Source: an uncultured Clostridia bacterium (GTDB taxonomy: Bacteria; Bacillota; Clostridia; Christensenellales; Borkfalkiaceae). From it: a stretch of DNA of 49,080 nt. Of this stretch, positions 14,101 to 20,804 are shown piece after piece; positions within the stretch are counted from its first letter, which is position 1, and each line of letters begins with the position of its first letter. The DNA is taken from assembly GCA_944340905.1 (NCBI GenBank), contig CALVLT010000015.1, positions 1-49,080 on the forward strand. The letters run 5' to 3'. The notes below the pieces were generated by a model. It was not told the DNA's origin, did no database searches, and was given only the letters and a program-made list of their open reading frames with translations. The position numbers were made by a program, and so were the translations under genes.

Positions 14101-14940
14101 TTGCGTTCGCCTGAGACCGTATGGAATGGGATCAAGGGCGTTTTCACGGATTTTTCGCAGAACTGGATCATCGTCGTGGAAGCGGTCTTTCTCTTTCTGC
14201 TCATCTATTTCGTTCTGAAAACACTCTACGAGAATAACGCCAAAAAGCTCATTCCCGTTTATATTTTCCTTTTGCTGTGCACGTGCGCGGTGGCGCTCTT
14301 TTCCGAGCACCTCACCGTCGTGGTGTTCTACGTGTTCGTCATGCTCATGTCCCTCTTTTTCCTGCTGCTGTTCAGCGTGGAGATCAAGCGCAGCATCTGG
14401 AACGTGGCGGCAAAGCGGCCGGGCAGTGTTGCGGGGGCGCAGGCGGCAAAGAATAACGCCGTCAGCGCGCGTGCGGACGAGTATATCTCGGGCATCGTCA
14501 AGGCGGTGCAGAACCTCTCCAAAAACAATACGGGTGCGCTCATCGTGCTCTCGGGCGGAAATTTGCCCAAGGATATCATCGACAGCGGCGTCACGCTCAA
14601 CGCGAACATCTCCAATCAGCTCATCGAGGGCATCTTCATTCCCAAGGCGCCCCTGCATGACGGCGCCATGATCATCTACGGCGATAAAATTCAGGCGGCG
14701 GGGTGCTTTCTGCCCCTCACGCAGAAGGATTTCCCTAAGGATTACGGCACCCGCCACCGCGCGGGCATCGGCGTGACGGAAGTTGCCGACGTGTCCGCCA
14801 TCATCGTCTCGGAGGAGACGGGCATCGTCTCCTATGTGCGCCGCGGCGAGATCACGCGCTATGTCGATTCGGAGAGCCTGAAGCGGTACCTGAAGGACTA
14901 TTACTGGAAAGAATTCAACAGTGGAGGCAAGAAGGCATGA
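14101..14940 (+). CDS. cdaA: Diadenylate cyclase CdaA (c-di-AMP synthase)
   Basis: A 279-residue membrane enzyme that joins two ATP into c-di-AMP, the messenger controlling potassium, osmolyte and cell-wall homeostasis. The start is TTG at 14101 after a GGAAGGGAGGT site. Three transmembrane helices occupy residues about 20-95; the DAC domain follows with the catalytic DGA motif at 187-189 (LHDGAMIIYGDK) and RHR at 218-220 (RHRAGIGVTE). Its stop overlaps the next ATG (ATGA). Normally the partner gene cdaR (YbbR repeats) and glmM follow; here only a 35-codon remnant of CdaR follows, then DUF1015. Confidence 0.97.
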   Translation: MRSPETVWNGIKGVFTDFSQNWIIVVEAVFLFLLIYFVLKTLYENNAKKLIPVYIFLLLCTCAVALFSEHLTVVVFYVFVMLMSLFFLLLFSVEIKRSIWNVAAKRPGSVAGAQAAKNNAVSARADEYISGIVKAVQNLSKNNTGALIVLSGGNLPKDIIDSGVTLNANISNQLIEGIFIPKAPLHDGAMIIYGDKIQAAGCFLPLTQKDFPKDYGTRHRAGIGVTEVADVSAIIVSEETGIVSYVRRGEITRYVDSESLKRYLKDYYWKEFNSGGKKA

Positions 14941-15044
14941 AGTTCCTGACCTTTCTCGGCAAACTGTTCACCCATAACATTCCCTTAAAGCTGCTTGCCG
15001 CCGTGCTTGCGGTAGTGGCCGTCATCGTCATCAACGCAGTATGA
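14937..15044 (+). CDS. 35-residue membrane peptide, CdaR N-terminal helix only
   Basis: A short frame not usually annotated. It starts with the ATG that overlaps the cdaA stop (ATGA) and its TGA overlaps the next ATG (15041). The peptide is MKFLTFLGKLF, then THNIPLKLLAAVLAVVA and a further hydrophobic end. The N-P-L-K-L-L pattern before a single helix is what the start of CdaR/YbbR proteins looks like, but all YbbR repeats are missing. The tight overlaps on both sides argue that it is translated. It may be a retained transmembrane partner of CdaA or a decayed cdaR; sequence alone cannot decide. Confidence 0.72.
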   Translation: MKFLTFLGKLFTHNIPLKLLAAVLAVVAVIVINAV

Positions 15045-16207
15045 AGAACTGCCTGCGTCTGCCGCGCGTGCTCATCCCGCGCGAGGGCTTTGAACAGTGG
15101 GCGGTCATCGCCTGCGATCAGTTCACGTCGGACAGGGAATACTGGATGCGTGTGGAGCGCACCGTCGCGGACGCGCCCTCCACCCTCCGTTTCATCCTGC
15201 CCGAAATTTATCTCGGGGAAGACGACGAGGGGCGCATCGCCGCCATCCGCGAGAATATGTACGCAGCGCTCGAGGGGGACGTTCTGACCAAGCTCGCGCG
15301 CGGGGCGGTGTTCTGCGAGCGGACCACGCGCACGGGAACGCGGCGGGGTATCGTCGCCTGTATCGACCTGGAGGCATATACTTCGGAGCCGGGTATATCT
15401 TCACCCATCCGCGCCTCGGAGGAGGTCGTGCCGGCGCGGCTCGCCGCACGCATTGCCGAGCGCAAAGCGGCGCCCCTTGAATTTCCGCACGCCATTCTCT
15501 TCTACCGCGATAAAAAGGACCGCGTCGTGCGCGGACTGCTGCGCGAGGAGCTGGAACAGCTCTATGATTTCGACCTTATGGAGGGGGGCGGGCGCCTGAC
15601 GGGCCGGTTTGTTCCCGCAGACCTGGCGGAAGTCGTCGTGCAGCTGTTGCATGCCAAGGGGGAGCCAATGTTCGCCGTGGCGGACGGGAATCACGCCGTG
15701 GCGGCGGCAAAGGCGCACTGGGAGGCGCTCAGACCCACCCTCAAAAAGGAAGAACTCGCGCACCATCCCGCGCGCTTTATGCTGGCGGAACTCGTCAACC
15801 TATACGATGCGTCCGTCGTGTTCTATCCCATTCACCGGCTGATGAAAGAAGTGGATGCGGAGGCATTCTGCGACTTTTTCGCGAAGAACGTGAAGTGCCG
15901 TCGCGAAGGGAACGTACTCATTCCCGCCCTGCCCGCGGGCGCGGAGGGGGTGAAGAGAACGGACGAACTGTGCGAGAAGTTTGTGCGCGCGAACGGCGGC
16001 ACCATCGACTACGTGCACGGGGAAAGGGAACTTGCGCGGCGCGCCGCGCAGGAGGATTGCGCGGGCGTACAGCTTGCGGCGATGGACAAGGACGACTTCT
16101 TCCCCGCCCTCAAGGGGGGCGCCCTTCTCCCCAAAAAGACCTTCTCCCTCGGCGAGGCGAAGGAAAAGCGCTACTATCTGGAAGGCAGAGAGATCAGCTA
16201 TGATTAA
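15041..16207 (+). CDS. DUF1015 family protein
   Basis: A 388-residue soluble protein of the DUF1015 family, whose biochemical role is not established. The opening (LPRVLIPREGFEQWAVIACDQF, with the DQFTSDREYW segment) and the central VADGNHAVAAAKAHWEAL block are family signatures. The ATG at 15041 overlaps the stop of the 35-residue peptide and the gene overlaps lysC by eight bases, so it is part of a translationally coupled cdaA-peptide-DUF1015-lysC unit. Family members are often found near amino-acid biosynthesis genes, which agrees with lysC next door. Confidence 0.9.
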   Translation: MKNCLRLPRVLIPREGFEQWAVIACDQFTSDREYWMRVERTVADAPSTLRFILPEIYLGEDDEGRIAAIRENMYAALEGDVLTKLARGAVFCERTTRTGTRRGIVACIDLEAYTSEPGISSPIRASEEVVPARLAARIAERKAAPLEFPHAILFYRDKKDRVVRGLLREELEQLYDFDLMEGGGRLTGRFVPADLAEVVVQLLHAKGEPMFAVADGNHAVAAAKAHWEALRPTLKKEELAHHPARFMLAELVNLYDASVVFYPIHRLMKEVDAEAFCDFFAKNVKCRREGNVLIPALPAGAEGVKRTDELCEKFVRANGGTIDYVHGERELARRAAQEDCAGVQLAAMDKDDFFPALKGGALLPKKTFSLGEAKEKRYYLEGREISYD

Positions 16208-17516
16208 AGTATGTAAATTCGGCGGCACCTCCATGGCGGACGGCATCACCATGCTGCGCGTGCGCAAGATCATCGAGAGCGACGCGGCGCGCCGCTATAT
16301 CGTCGTGTCCGCGCCCGGAAAACGCTTCAGCGGCGACGTCAAGGTCACGGACCTTCTGTACGAGACCTACGAAAACGTCTCCCTGCGCGGCGAGACGGGC
16401 GAGGCGTTCGATAATATATGCGAACGGTTCCGCGGCATCGTCGCCGAACTGGGGCTGAACATGGACATCGACGGGCTGCTCGAACGCACCAGAAGGGAGA
16501 TCTTGGAGGAGGCGACGCCGGATTTCTGCGCCTCCCGCGGGGAGTATCTTTCCGCCTGCGTCATGGCGCAGCTTCTGGACGTTCCCTTCATCGACGCGCG
16601 CGACGTCGTCAAATTCGGCGCCGACGGGCGGCTGGACGGCGAAAGGACGTACGCCCTGCTTGCCTGCGCGCTCAAGGGCAAAAAGCGCGCCGTCGTCGCG
16701 GGGTTTTACGGCGAGGACGTCAACGGAAAGGTCAAGACGTTTTCGCGCGGCGGCAGCGACGTCTCGGGCGCCATCGTGGCGCGCGCGGCGGGGGCGGGGC
16801 TGTATGAGAACTGGACGGACGTCAGCGGGTTCCTCGCCTGCGATCCGCGCATCGTGGACAATCCGCTGCCCATCCGCGCCATCTCCTACAAGGAACTGCG
16901 CGAGCTTTCCTACATGGGGGCGAACGTTCTGCACAGCGAATCCATCTTCCCCGTGCGCGAGGCAGACATTCCCATCCGCATCAAAAACACCTTCCGCCCC
17001 GAGGACGAGGGAACGGAGATCGTACCCACTTCCCGCTATACGTACAGCGGAAAACGGGTCACGGGCATTGCGGGCAAGAAGGATTTCACGGTCATCTTCC
17101 TGGAAAAATCGCTCATGAATGCCGAGATCGGCTTTACTTACAGGGTGCTCGAAGTTTTTTTGAAGTACGGCATTTCCTTCGAGCATATCCCCACGGGGAT
17201 CGACACGATGTCCTTCGTCATCGATGCATCGGAGCTGAAGAACGGCGTGCTCGACGAGGTGTGCGAACAGATCCGCACAACGGTGCATCCCGATTCTCTG
17301 CGCGTGATCCACGATATCGCGCTCATCGCCGTCGTGGGACACGGCATGGCGCGCAGCGTGGGTACCAGCGCAAGGCTGTTCGAGGCGATCGCGCGCGCGG
17401 GCGTCAACGTGCGCATGATCGACCAGGGTTCCTCCGAGCTGAATATCATCGTCGGGGTGGATAACGACAGTTACGAGCGCACCATCAAGGCGGTGTACGA
17501 AGAATTTTTCGATTGA
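16200..17516 (+). CDS. lysC: Aspartate kinase
   Basis: A 438-residue kinase that phosphorylates aspartate, the first step towards lysine, threonine, methionine and diaminopimelate for the cell wall. The ATG at 16200 starts MIKVCKFGGTSMADG, which carries the KFGGTS motif; further kinase motifs are SRGGSDVSGAIVARA and the ENWTDVSGFLACDPR block. Two ACT regulatory domains fill the C-terminus (from about residue 300; VVGHGMARSVGTSARLFEAI), so feedback by an amino acid is expected. It overlaps the DUF1015 gene by eight bases. The missing ribosome site is explained by coupling. Confidence 0.96.
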   Translation: MIKVCKFGGTSMADGITMLRVRKIIESDAARRYIVVSAPGKRFSGDVKVTDLLYETYENVSLRGETGEAFDNICERFRGIVAELGLNMDIDGLLERTRREILEEATPDFCASRGEYLSACVMAQLLDVPFIDARDVVKFGADGRLDGERTYALLACALKGKKRAVVAGFYGEDVNGKVKTFSRGGSDVSGAIVARAAGAGLYENWTDVSGFLACDPRIVDNPLPIRAISYKELRELSYMGANVLHSESIFPVREADIPIRIKNTFRPEDEGTEIVPTSRYTYSGKRVTGIAGKKDFTVIFLEKSLMNAEIGFTYRVLEVFLKYGISFEHIPTGIDTMSFVIDASELKNGVLDEVCEQIRTTVHPDSLRVIHDIALIAVVGHGMARSVGTSARLFEAIARAGVNVRMIDQGSSELNIIVGVDNDSYERTIKAVYEEFFD

Positions 17517-17531
17517 ACAAGGGAATGAAAA

Positions 17532-17561
17532 CGCGCCCGTCCGCTGCTGCGGACGGGCGCG
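17532..17561 (+). terminator. Hairpin ending the cdaA-lysC unit
   Basis: A perfect 13-base GC stem with a TGCT loop, 16 bases after the lysC stop. There is no T-run directly after it, so termination may be partial or the hairpin may protect the 3' end. Confidence 0.6.
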
Positions 17562-17605
17562 CCGCGTTATACGGAGGTTTGTCCGCGTTATTTTTGCGGC
17601 GCATC

Positions 17606-17634
17606 TTGACAAACGCCGTGTTTTCGCGTACAAT
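17606..17634 (+). promoter_or_regulatory. Promoter of the Sel1-repeat gene
   Basis: TTGACA (17606-17611), 17-base spacer, TACAAT (17629-17634); GGGAGG follows eight bases later and the ATG is at 17652, so the 5' leader is very short but contains a ribosome site. Confidence 0.85.
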
Positions 17635-17651
17635 AGAGCCGGGAGGGAAAT

Positions 17652-18470
17652 ATGGCCAGGAAGGTTGCCCGCCAGACGGATCCGGCGGCGGAACAGGAGT
17701 TCGCCAACGGGGAAGCGTATGCGCGGATGGAGGAATACGAGAAGGCGGTCGTCTGCTACACGCAGGCGGCGCAGGCGGGACACGGCGAGGCGGAATGCCG
17801 CCTCGGGGCGTGCTATGAAGAGGGAAAGGGCGTCGCGCGCAGCGATGCCGAGGCGGCGGTGCACTACCGCCGCGCGGCGTGGCGCGGGGTGGCCGTGGCG
17901 CAGTACCGCCTGGGGCTGTGCTACGCCGAAGGACGGGGCATCGGGCAGGACGATGCCGCCGCCTATGAATGGCTGCGCCTTGCGGCGGAGAACGGGCTTG
18001 CCGAGGCACAGCACCGCGCGGGTCTGTGTCTGCTGTACGGCGTGGGGACGCAGAAAAACCCGTCTGCGGCGGCGCAGTGGCTGCGCGCGGCGGCGGAGCA
18101 GGGGAACCTCTCGGCGCGCTGCGATCTCGGAAGCTGCTATCTTGTGGGCAAGGGCGTGGAGCGCAACGAACGGCGCGCATACCGGTGTTTCCGCACGGCT
18201 GCCATGAAGGGCTGCGCGGAGGCAATGAACAATCTCGGCTATTGTTTCCGGTTCGGGCGGGGCGTCAAAAAGAACGAAAAGAAGGCGTTCGGGTGTTTCC
18301 GCGCGGCGGCAAGGCGGGGCAGCGCAGGCGCTCAGTACAATCTCGGGTTGTGTTATGCCGTGGGCAGCGGCGTGGCGCAGAATGAGGCGCAGGCGGTCGA
18401 ATGGCTGCAGCGCGCCGCCCGCGGCGGCAACGAGAGCGCCAAAAAGCTGCTCGCTCACAGCAACGCTTAG
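17652..18470 (+). CDS. Sel1-like repeat (SLR) protein
   Basis: A 272-residue protein made of about seven Sel1-like helical repeats with the pattern A-x-x-x-L-G-x-x-Y-x-x-G-x-G-V, for example AECRLGACYEEGKGVARSD and AMNNLGYCFRFGRGVKKNE. Such alpha-alpha solenoids bind partner proteins; no enzymatic domain is present and there is no signal peptide, so it is probably a cytoplasmic scaffold. It is unusually rich in Cys at the repeat-conserved positions. It is a single-gene unit with its own promoter and terminator. Confidence 0.93.
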   Translation: MARKVARQTDPAAEQEFANGEAYARMEEYEKAVVCYTQAAQAGHGEAECRLGACYEEGKGVARSDAEAAVHYRRAAWRGVAVAQYRLGLCYAEGRGIGQDDAAAYEWLRLAAENGLAEAQHRAGLCLLYGVGTQKNPSAAAQWLRAAAEQGNLSARCDLGSCYLVGKGVERNERRAYRCFRTAAMKGCAEAMNNLGYCFRFGRGVKKNEKKAFGCFRAAARRGSAGAQYNLGLCYAVGSGVAQNEAQAVEWLQRAARGGNESAKKLLAHSNA

Positions 18471-18518
18471 GGGAAGGGGCAAAAAGGGGCAGTGATAAGC
18501 CATATTGATACACCATAT

Positions 18519-18547
18519 AAGCGGCGGAGATGGATCGCCGCTTTTTT
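18519..18547 (+). terminator. Intrinsic terminator after the Sel1-repeat gene
   Basis: Stem AAGCGGCG/CGCCGCTT followed by a T-run (18542-18547). Confidence 0.85.
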
Positions 18548-18610
18548 GGGCGGATTTTGAGCGGACGGAAAAAAGACGTGAACTTTTGGTGACAAGTTCG
18601 GGCAATTTAT

Positions 18611-18639
18611 TTGACTTCATCGGACGATTGTGATATAGT
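18611..18639 (+). promoter_or_regulatory. Promoter of xpt
   Basis: TTGACT (18611-18616), 17-base spacer, TATAGT (18634-18639). Transcription should begin near 18647, leaving an untranslated leader of about 130 bases. Confidence 0.82.
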
Positions 18640-18646
18640 GTTATTA

Positions 18647-18778
18647 TATATTTTACGGTAAGGGGGCGGCTCCTTTTCAAAAGGCCGGGCGCCCTCTTGC
18701 ACGACAGGCGAAAGCGGCGCGCCGCTTTCCCGCCGTCCCCGGACGGCGGGAAAAGAAGGTGCGGTGCAGGGATCACGG
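18647..18778 (+). promoter_or_regulatory. Structured 5' leader of xpt, three hairpins
   Basis: The leader holds three strong stem-loops in a row: a long stem (AAGGGGGCG with CGCCCTCTT) around 18659-18697 that encloses a small CCTTTT/AAAAGG hairpin; a perfect 20-base palindrome at about 18709-18728; and a ten-base stem (CCCGCCGTCC/GGACGGCGGG) at about 18730-18751. In Bacillus xpt is controlled by a guanine riboswitch, but the purine-aptamer core was not recognised here. The last hairpin is followed by A-rich sequence, not a T-run, so control, if any, would be translational. Confidence 0.5.
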
Positions 18779-19354
18779 ATGAAGGCGCTTGAAGAAAAAA
18801 TTCTGACGGAAGGCACCGTCCTGCCCGGGAACGTGCTCAAGGTGGGGGGCTTCCTCAATCAGCAGATCGATTCCGATTTCATCATGGAGATCGGAAAGGA
18901 GATCGCGCGCCTGTATGAAAGCGAGCACATCACGCGCGTTCTGACCGTGGAATCTTCGGGCATCGCCATCGCGGTGGCGGCGGGCATTGCCCTGCACGTG
19001 CCCTGCATATTTGCCAAAAAGCACAGAAGCGCCAACATGCCCAGGGAAGTGTACACGGCGTCCGTTTATTCGTATACCCATCGGGAGACATACGAGATCG
19101 CGGTCGCCAAGGACTATCTGAGCAGTGCGGACCGCGTGCTCATCGTGGACGATTTTCTTGCCAACGGAAATGCGGTGCGCGGGCTGATGCGCATTCTGGA
19201 GGACGCGGGCGCACAGCTTGCGGGCTGTGCGATCGCAATCGAAAAGGGATTTCAGGGCGCGGGCGACGAGCTGCGCGCAAAGGGCATCCGCGTGGAGTCG
19301 CTTGCCATCGTGGACGCCATGACGGACGAGAGCGTCCGTTTCCGCGCACAGTGA
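18779..19354 (+). CDS. xpt: Xanthine phosphoribosyltransferase
   Basis: A 191-residue purine-salvage enzyme that converts xanthine and PRPP to XMP. The start MKALEEKIL matches the family N-terminus (an ATG five codons earlier at 18764 is less likely). The PRPP-binding loop is VLIVDDFLANGNAV and the N-terminal VLKVGGFLNQQIDSDF block is typical. No strong ribosome site is visible (a weak GCAGGGA lies 8 bases upstream), which fits control by leader structure. The next genes import nucleosides, so xpt and the importer form a purine acquisition group. Confidence 0.95.
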   Translation: MKALEEKILTEGTVLPGNVLKVGGFLNQQIDSDFIMEIGKEIARLYESEHITRVLTVESSGIAIAVAAGIALHVPCIFAKKHRSANMPREVYTASVYSYTHRETYEIAVAKDYLSSADRVLIVDDFLANGNAVRGLMRILEDAGAQLAGCAIAIEKGFQGAGDELRAKGIRVESLAIVDAMTDESVRFRAQ

Positions 19355-19368
19355 CCGCGCGGTTTTTT
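19342..19368 (+). terminator. Terminator overlapping the xpt stop codon
   Basis: Stem CCGCGC (19342-19347) with GCGCGG (19357-19362), T-run to 19368. The xpt stop TGA lies in the loop. Confidence 0.75.
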
Positions 19369-19423
19369 GTTTATGGAAAAAAACCGATAAAAATATATTA
19401 TATATCGGGAAAGGAGAAACATT

Positions 19424-20707
19424 ATGAAGAAACTGTTGGCTTTGGGTCTTGCGGCGGCCGTTTCGGTCGCGGGTCTGGGAGCGCTTGCCGGCTGCGGTGA
19501 AGGGGACGGAGAAGTCTCGTTCGATCCCGTTCCGGTCGAGGAACTGAAGGTTGGCTTTATTGCACTTCACGATTCCAATTCGACTTACGACAAGAACTTC
19601 CTTGACGCGATCGAGCAGGCATGCAAAAACAAGGGCATTTCTGAAGAGAACTTGCTCATTCGCACGGGGATCGAGGAGGATAATACCTGCCTTGAAACTG
19701 CACTCGACCTTGCCGATCAGGGTTGCGACGTCATCTTTGCCGACTCCTTCGGGCATGAGAGCTTTATGATGGAAGCGGCCGAGGAGTATCCGAGCGTGCG
19801 TTTCTGCCACGCCACGGGTACACATGCGCACACGTCCGACCTTGCCAACTTCCACAACGCGTTTGCCTCCATCTATGAGGGCAGATACCTTGCGGGCGTT
19901 GCCGCAGGCATGAAGCTCGTGGAGATGTACAATAGTTACAAGGCGGGCGGCGATGCATTGGATGACGTCAATTTTGACACTGAGGGCAACATCAAAATCG
20001 GCTATGTGGGCGCCTATCCCTATGCGGAGGTCGTCTCGGGCTATACTTCCTTCTTCCTTGGCGCGCAGTCCGTGGTGGAAGAAGAGCTTGCTGCCGATGA
20101 GATCAGCATCTCCATGGAAGTTTCTTACACCAGTTCCTGGTATGATCTGCAAGCGGAAAATGATACGGCGAGATCGCTTATTTCCCGCGGTGCGGCGCTC
20201 ATCTCGCAGCATGCGGACTCCATGGGCGCTCCCAATGCCTGCGAGGCGGCGGGCGTGCCCAACGTCTCCTATAACGGCAGCACGGCGGCATCCTGTCCCG
20301 ATACGTACATTGTCTCCTCGCGCATCAACTGGGTGCCCTACTTTGAGTACATGATCGACTGCGTGATCAACGGCGAGCAGATCGATAAGGATTGGACTGG
20401 TACGCTGGATACAGGTTCCGTCGTTCTGACGGAGTTCGGCACGGCGGCTGCGGAGGGCACTGCCGAAAAGGTCGCCGAGGTGCAGGCGCAGCTCGAGGCG
20501 GGCACGCTGCACGTGTTCGACTGCTCCAAGTTCACGGTAGACGGCGAGCACCTTACCACCTATACGGCGGATGTTGACGACGACGGCACCTATACGGGCG
20601 ACACCGAGGCGATCGAGAACGGCATTTTCTATGAATCCCGCCACCGCAGCGCGCCCTATTTCGACGTGCGCATCGACGGGATCACGGAGCTTGCCTCTGA
20701 CTCCTGA
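19424..20707 (+). CDS. BMP-family nucleoside-binding lipoprotein
   Basis: A 427-residue substrate-binding protein of the basic membrane protein (BMP/PnrA) family. Signal peptide MKKLLALGLAAAVSVAG is followed by the lipobox ALAGC. The body contains VGFIALHDSNSTYDKNFLDAI, the GCDVIFADSFGHE segment and SRGAALISQHADSMGAPNAC, the periplasmic-binding-protein pattern in PnrA-like purine nucleoside receptors. A GGAAAGGAGAAAC site precedes the ATG. ATPase and permeases follow after an attenuator hairpin. Nucleosides are the likely cargo, supported by the xpt neighbour. Confidence 0.93.
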   Translation: MKKLLALGLAAAVSVAGLGALAGCGEGDGEVSFDPVPVEELKVGFIALHDSNSTYDKNFLDAIEQACKNKGISEENLLIRTGIEEDNTCLETALDLADQGCDVIFADSFGHESFMMEAAEEYPSVRFCHATGTHAHTSDLANFHNAFASIYEGRYLAGVAAGMKLVEMYNSYKAGGDALDDVNFDTEGNIKIGYVGAYPYAEVVSGYTSFFLGAQSVVEEELAADEISISMEVSYTSSWYDLQAENDTARSLISRGAALISQHADSMGAPNACEAAGVPNVSYNGSTAASCPDTYIVSSRINWVPYFEYMIDCVINGEQIDKDWTGTLDTGSVVLTEFGTAAAEGTAEKVAEVQAQLEAGTLHVFDCSKFTVDGEHLTTYTADVDDDGTYTGDTEAIENGIFYESRHRSAPYFDVRIDGITELASDS

Positions 20708-20739
20708 TCGATTGACAACATTGTGTAATCCATGAAGAG

Positions 20740-20780
20740 ACAAGCCGGCGAAGAAATTCTCTCCGCCGCTTGTTGTTTTC
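20740..20780 (+). terminator. Attenuator between the binding-protein and ATPase genes
   Basis: Stem ACAAGC-GGCG pairing with CGCC-GCTTGT (one bulged C) followed by a T-rich tail. A leaky terminator here would give more binding protein than membrane components, a common design in ABC importer operons. Confidence 0.7.
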
Positions 20781-20804
20781 CAAGTATTTTTGTGAGGTAG
20801 CTCT

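Noticed and set aside
14058-14114. Short frame starting at an ATG next to the cdaA -10 box
   Set aside because: Only 18 codons, overlaps the cdaA start in another frame, and the true cdaA start has a good ribosome site.
16194-18776. Minus-strand open frame of 860 codons opposite lysC and the Sel1-repeat gene
   Set aside because: Spans two well-supported plus-strand genes, a terminator and a promoter; low-complexity Arg/Ala/His-rich translation with no domain.
18647-18778. xpt leader as a canonical guanine riboswitch
   Set aside because: The conserved three-way-junction bases and P2/P3 loop motifs of purine aptamers could not be found; only strong generic hairpins are visible.
20712-20740. 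TTGACA at 20712 as a possible promoter for the importer ATPase
   Set aside because: No -10-like hexamer at the correct spacing; the site sits just after the binding-protein stop and before the attenuator hairpin.
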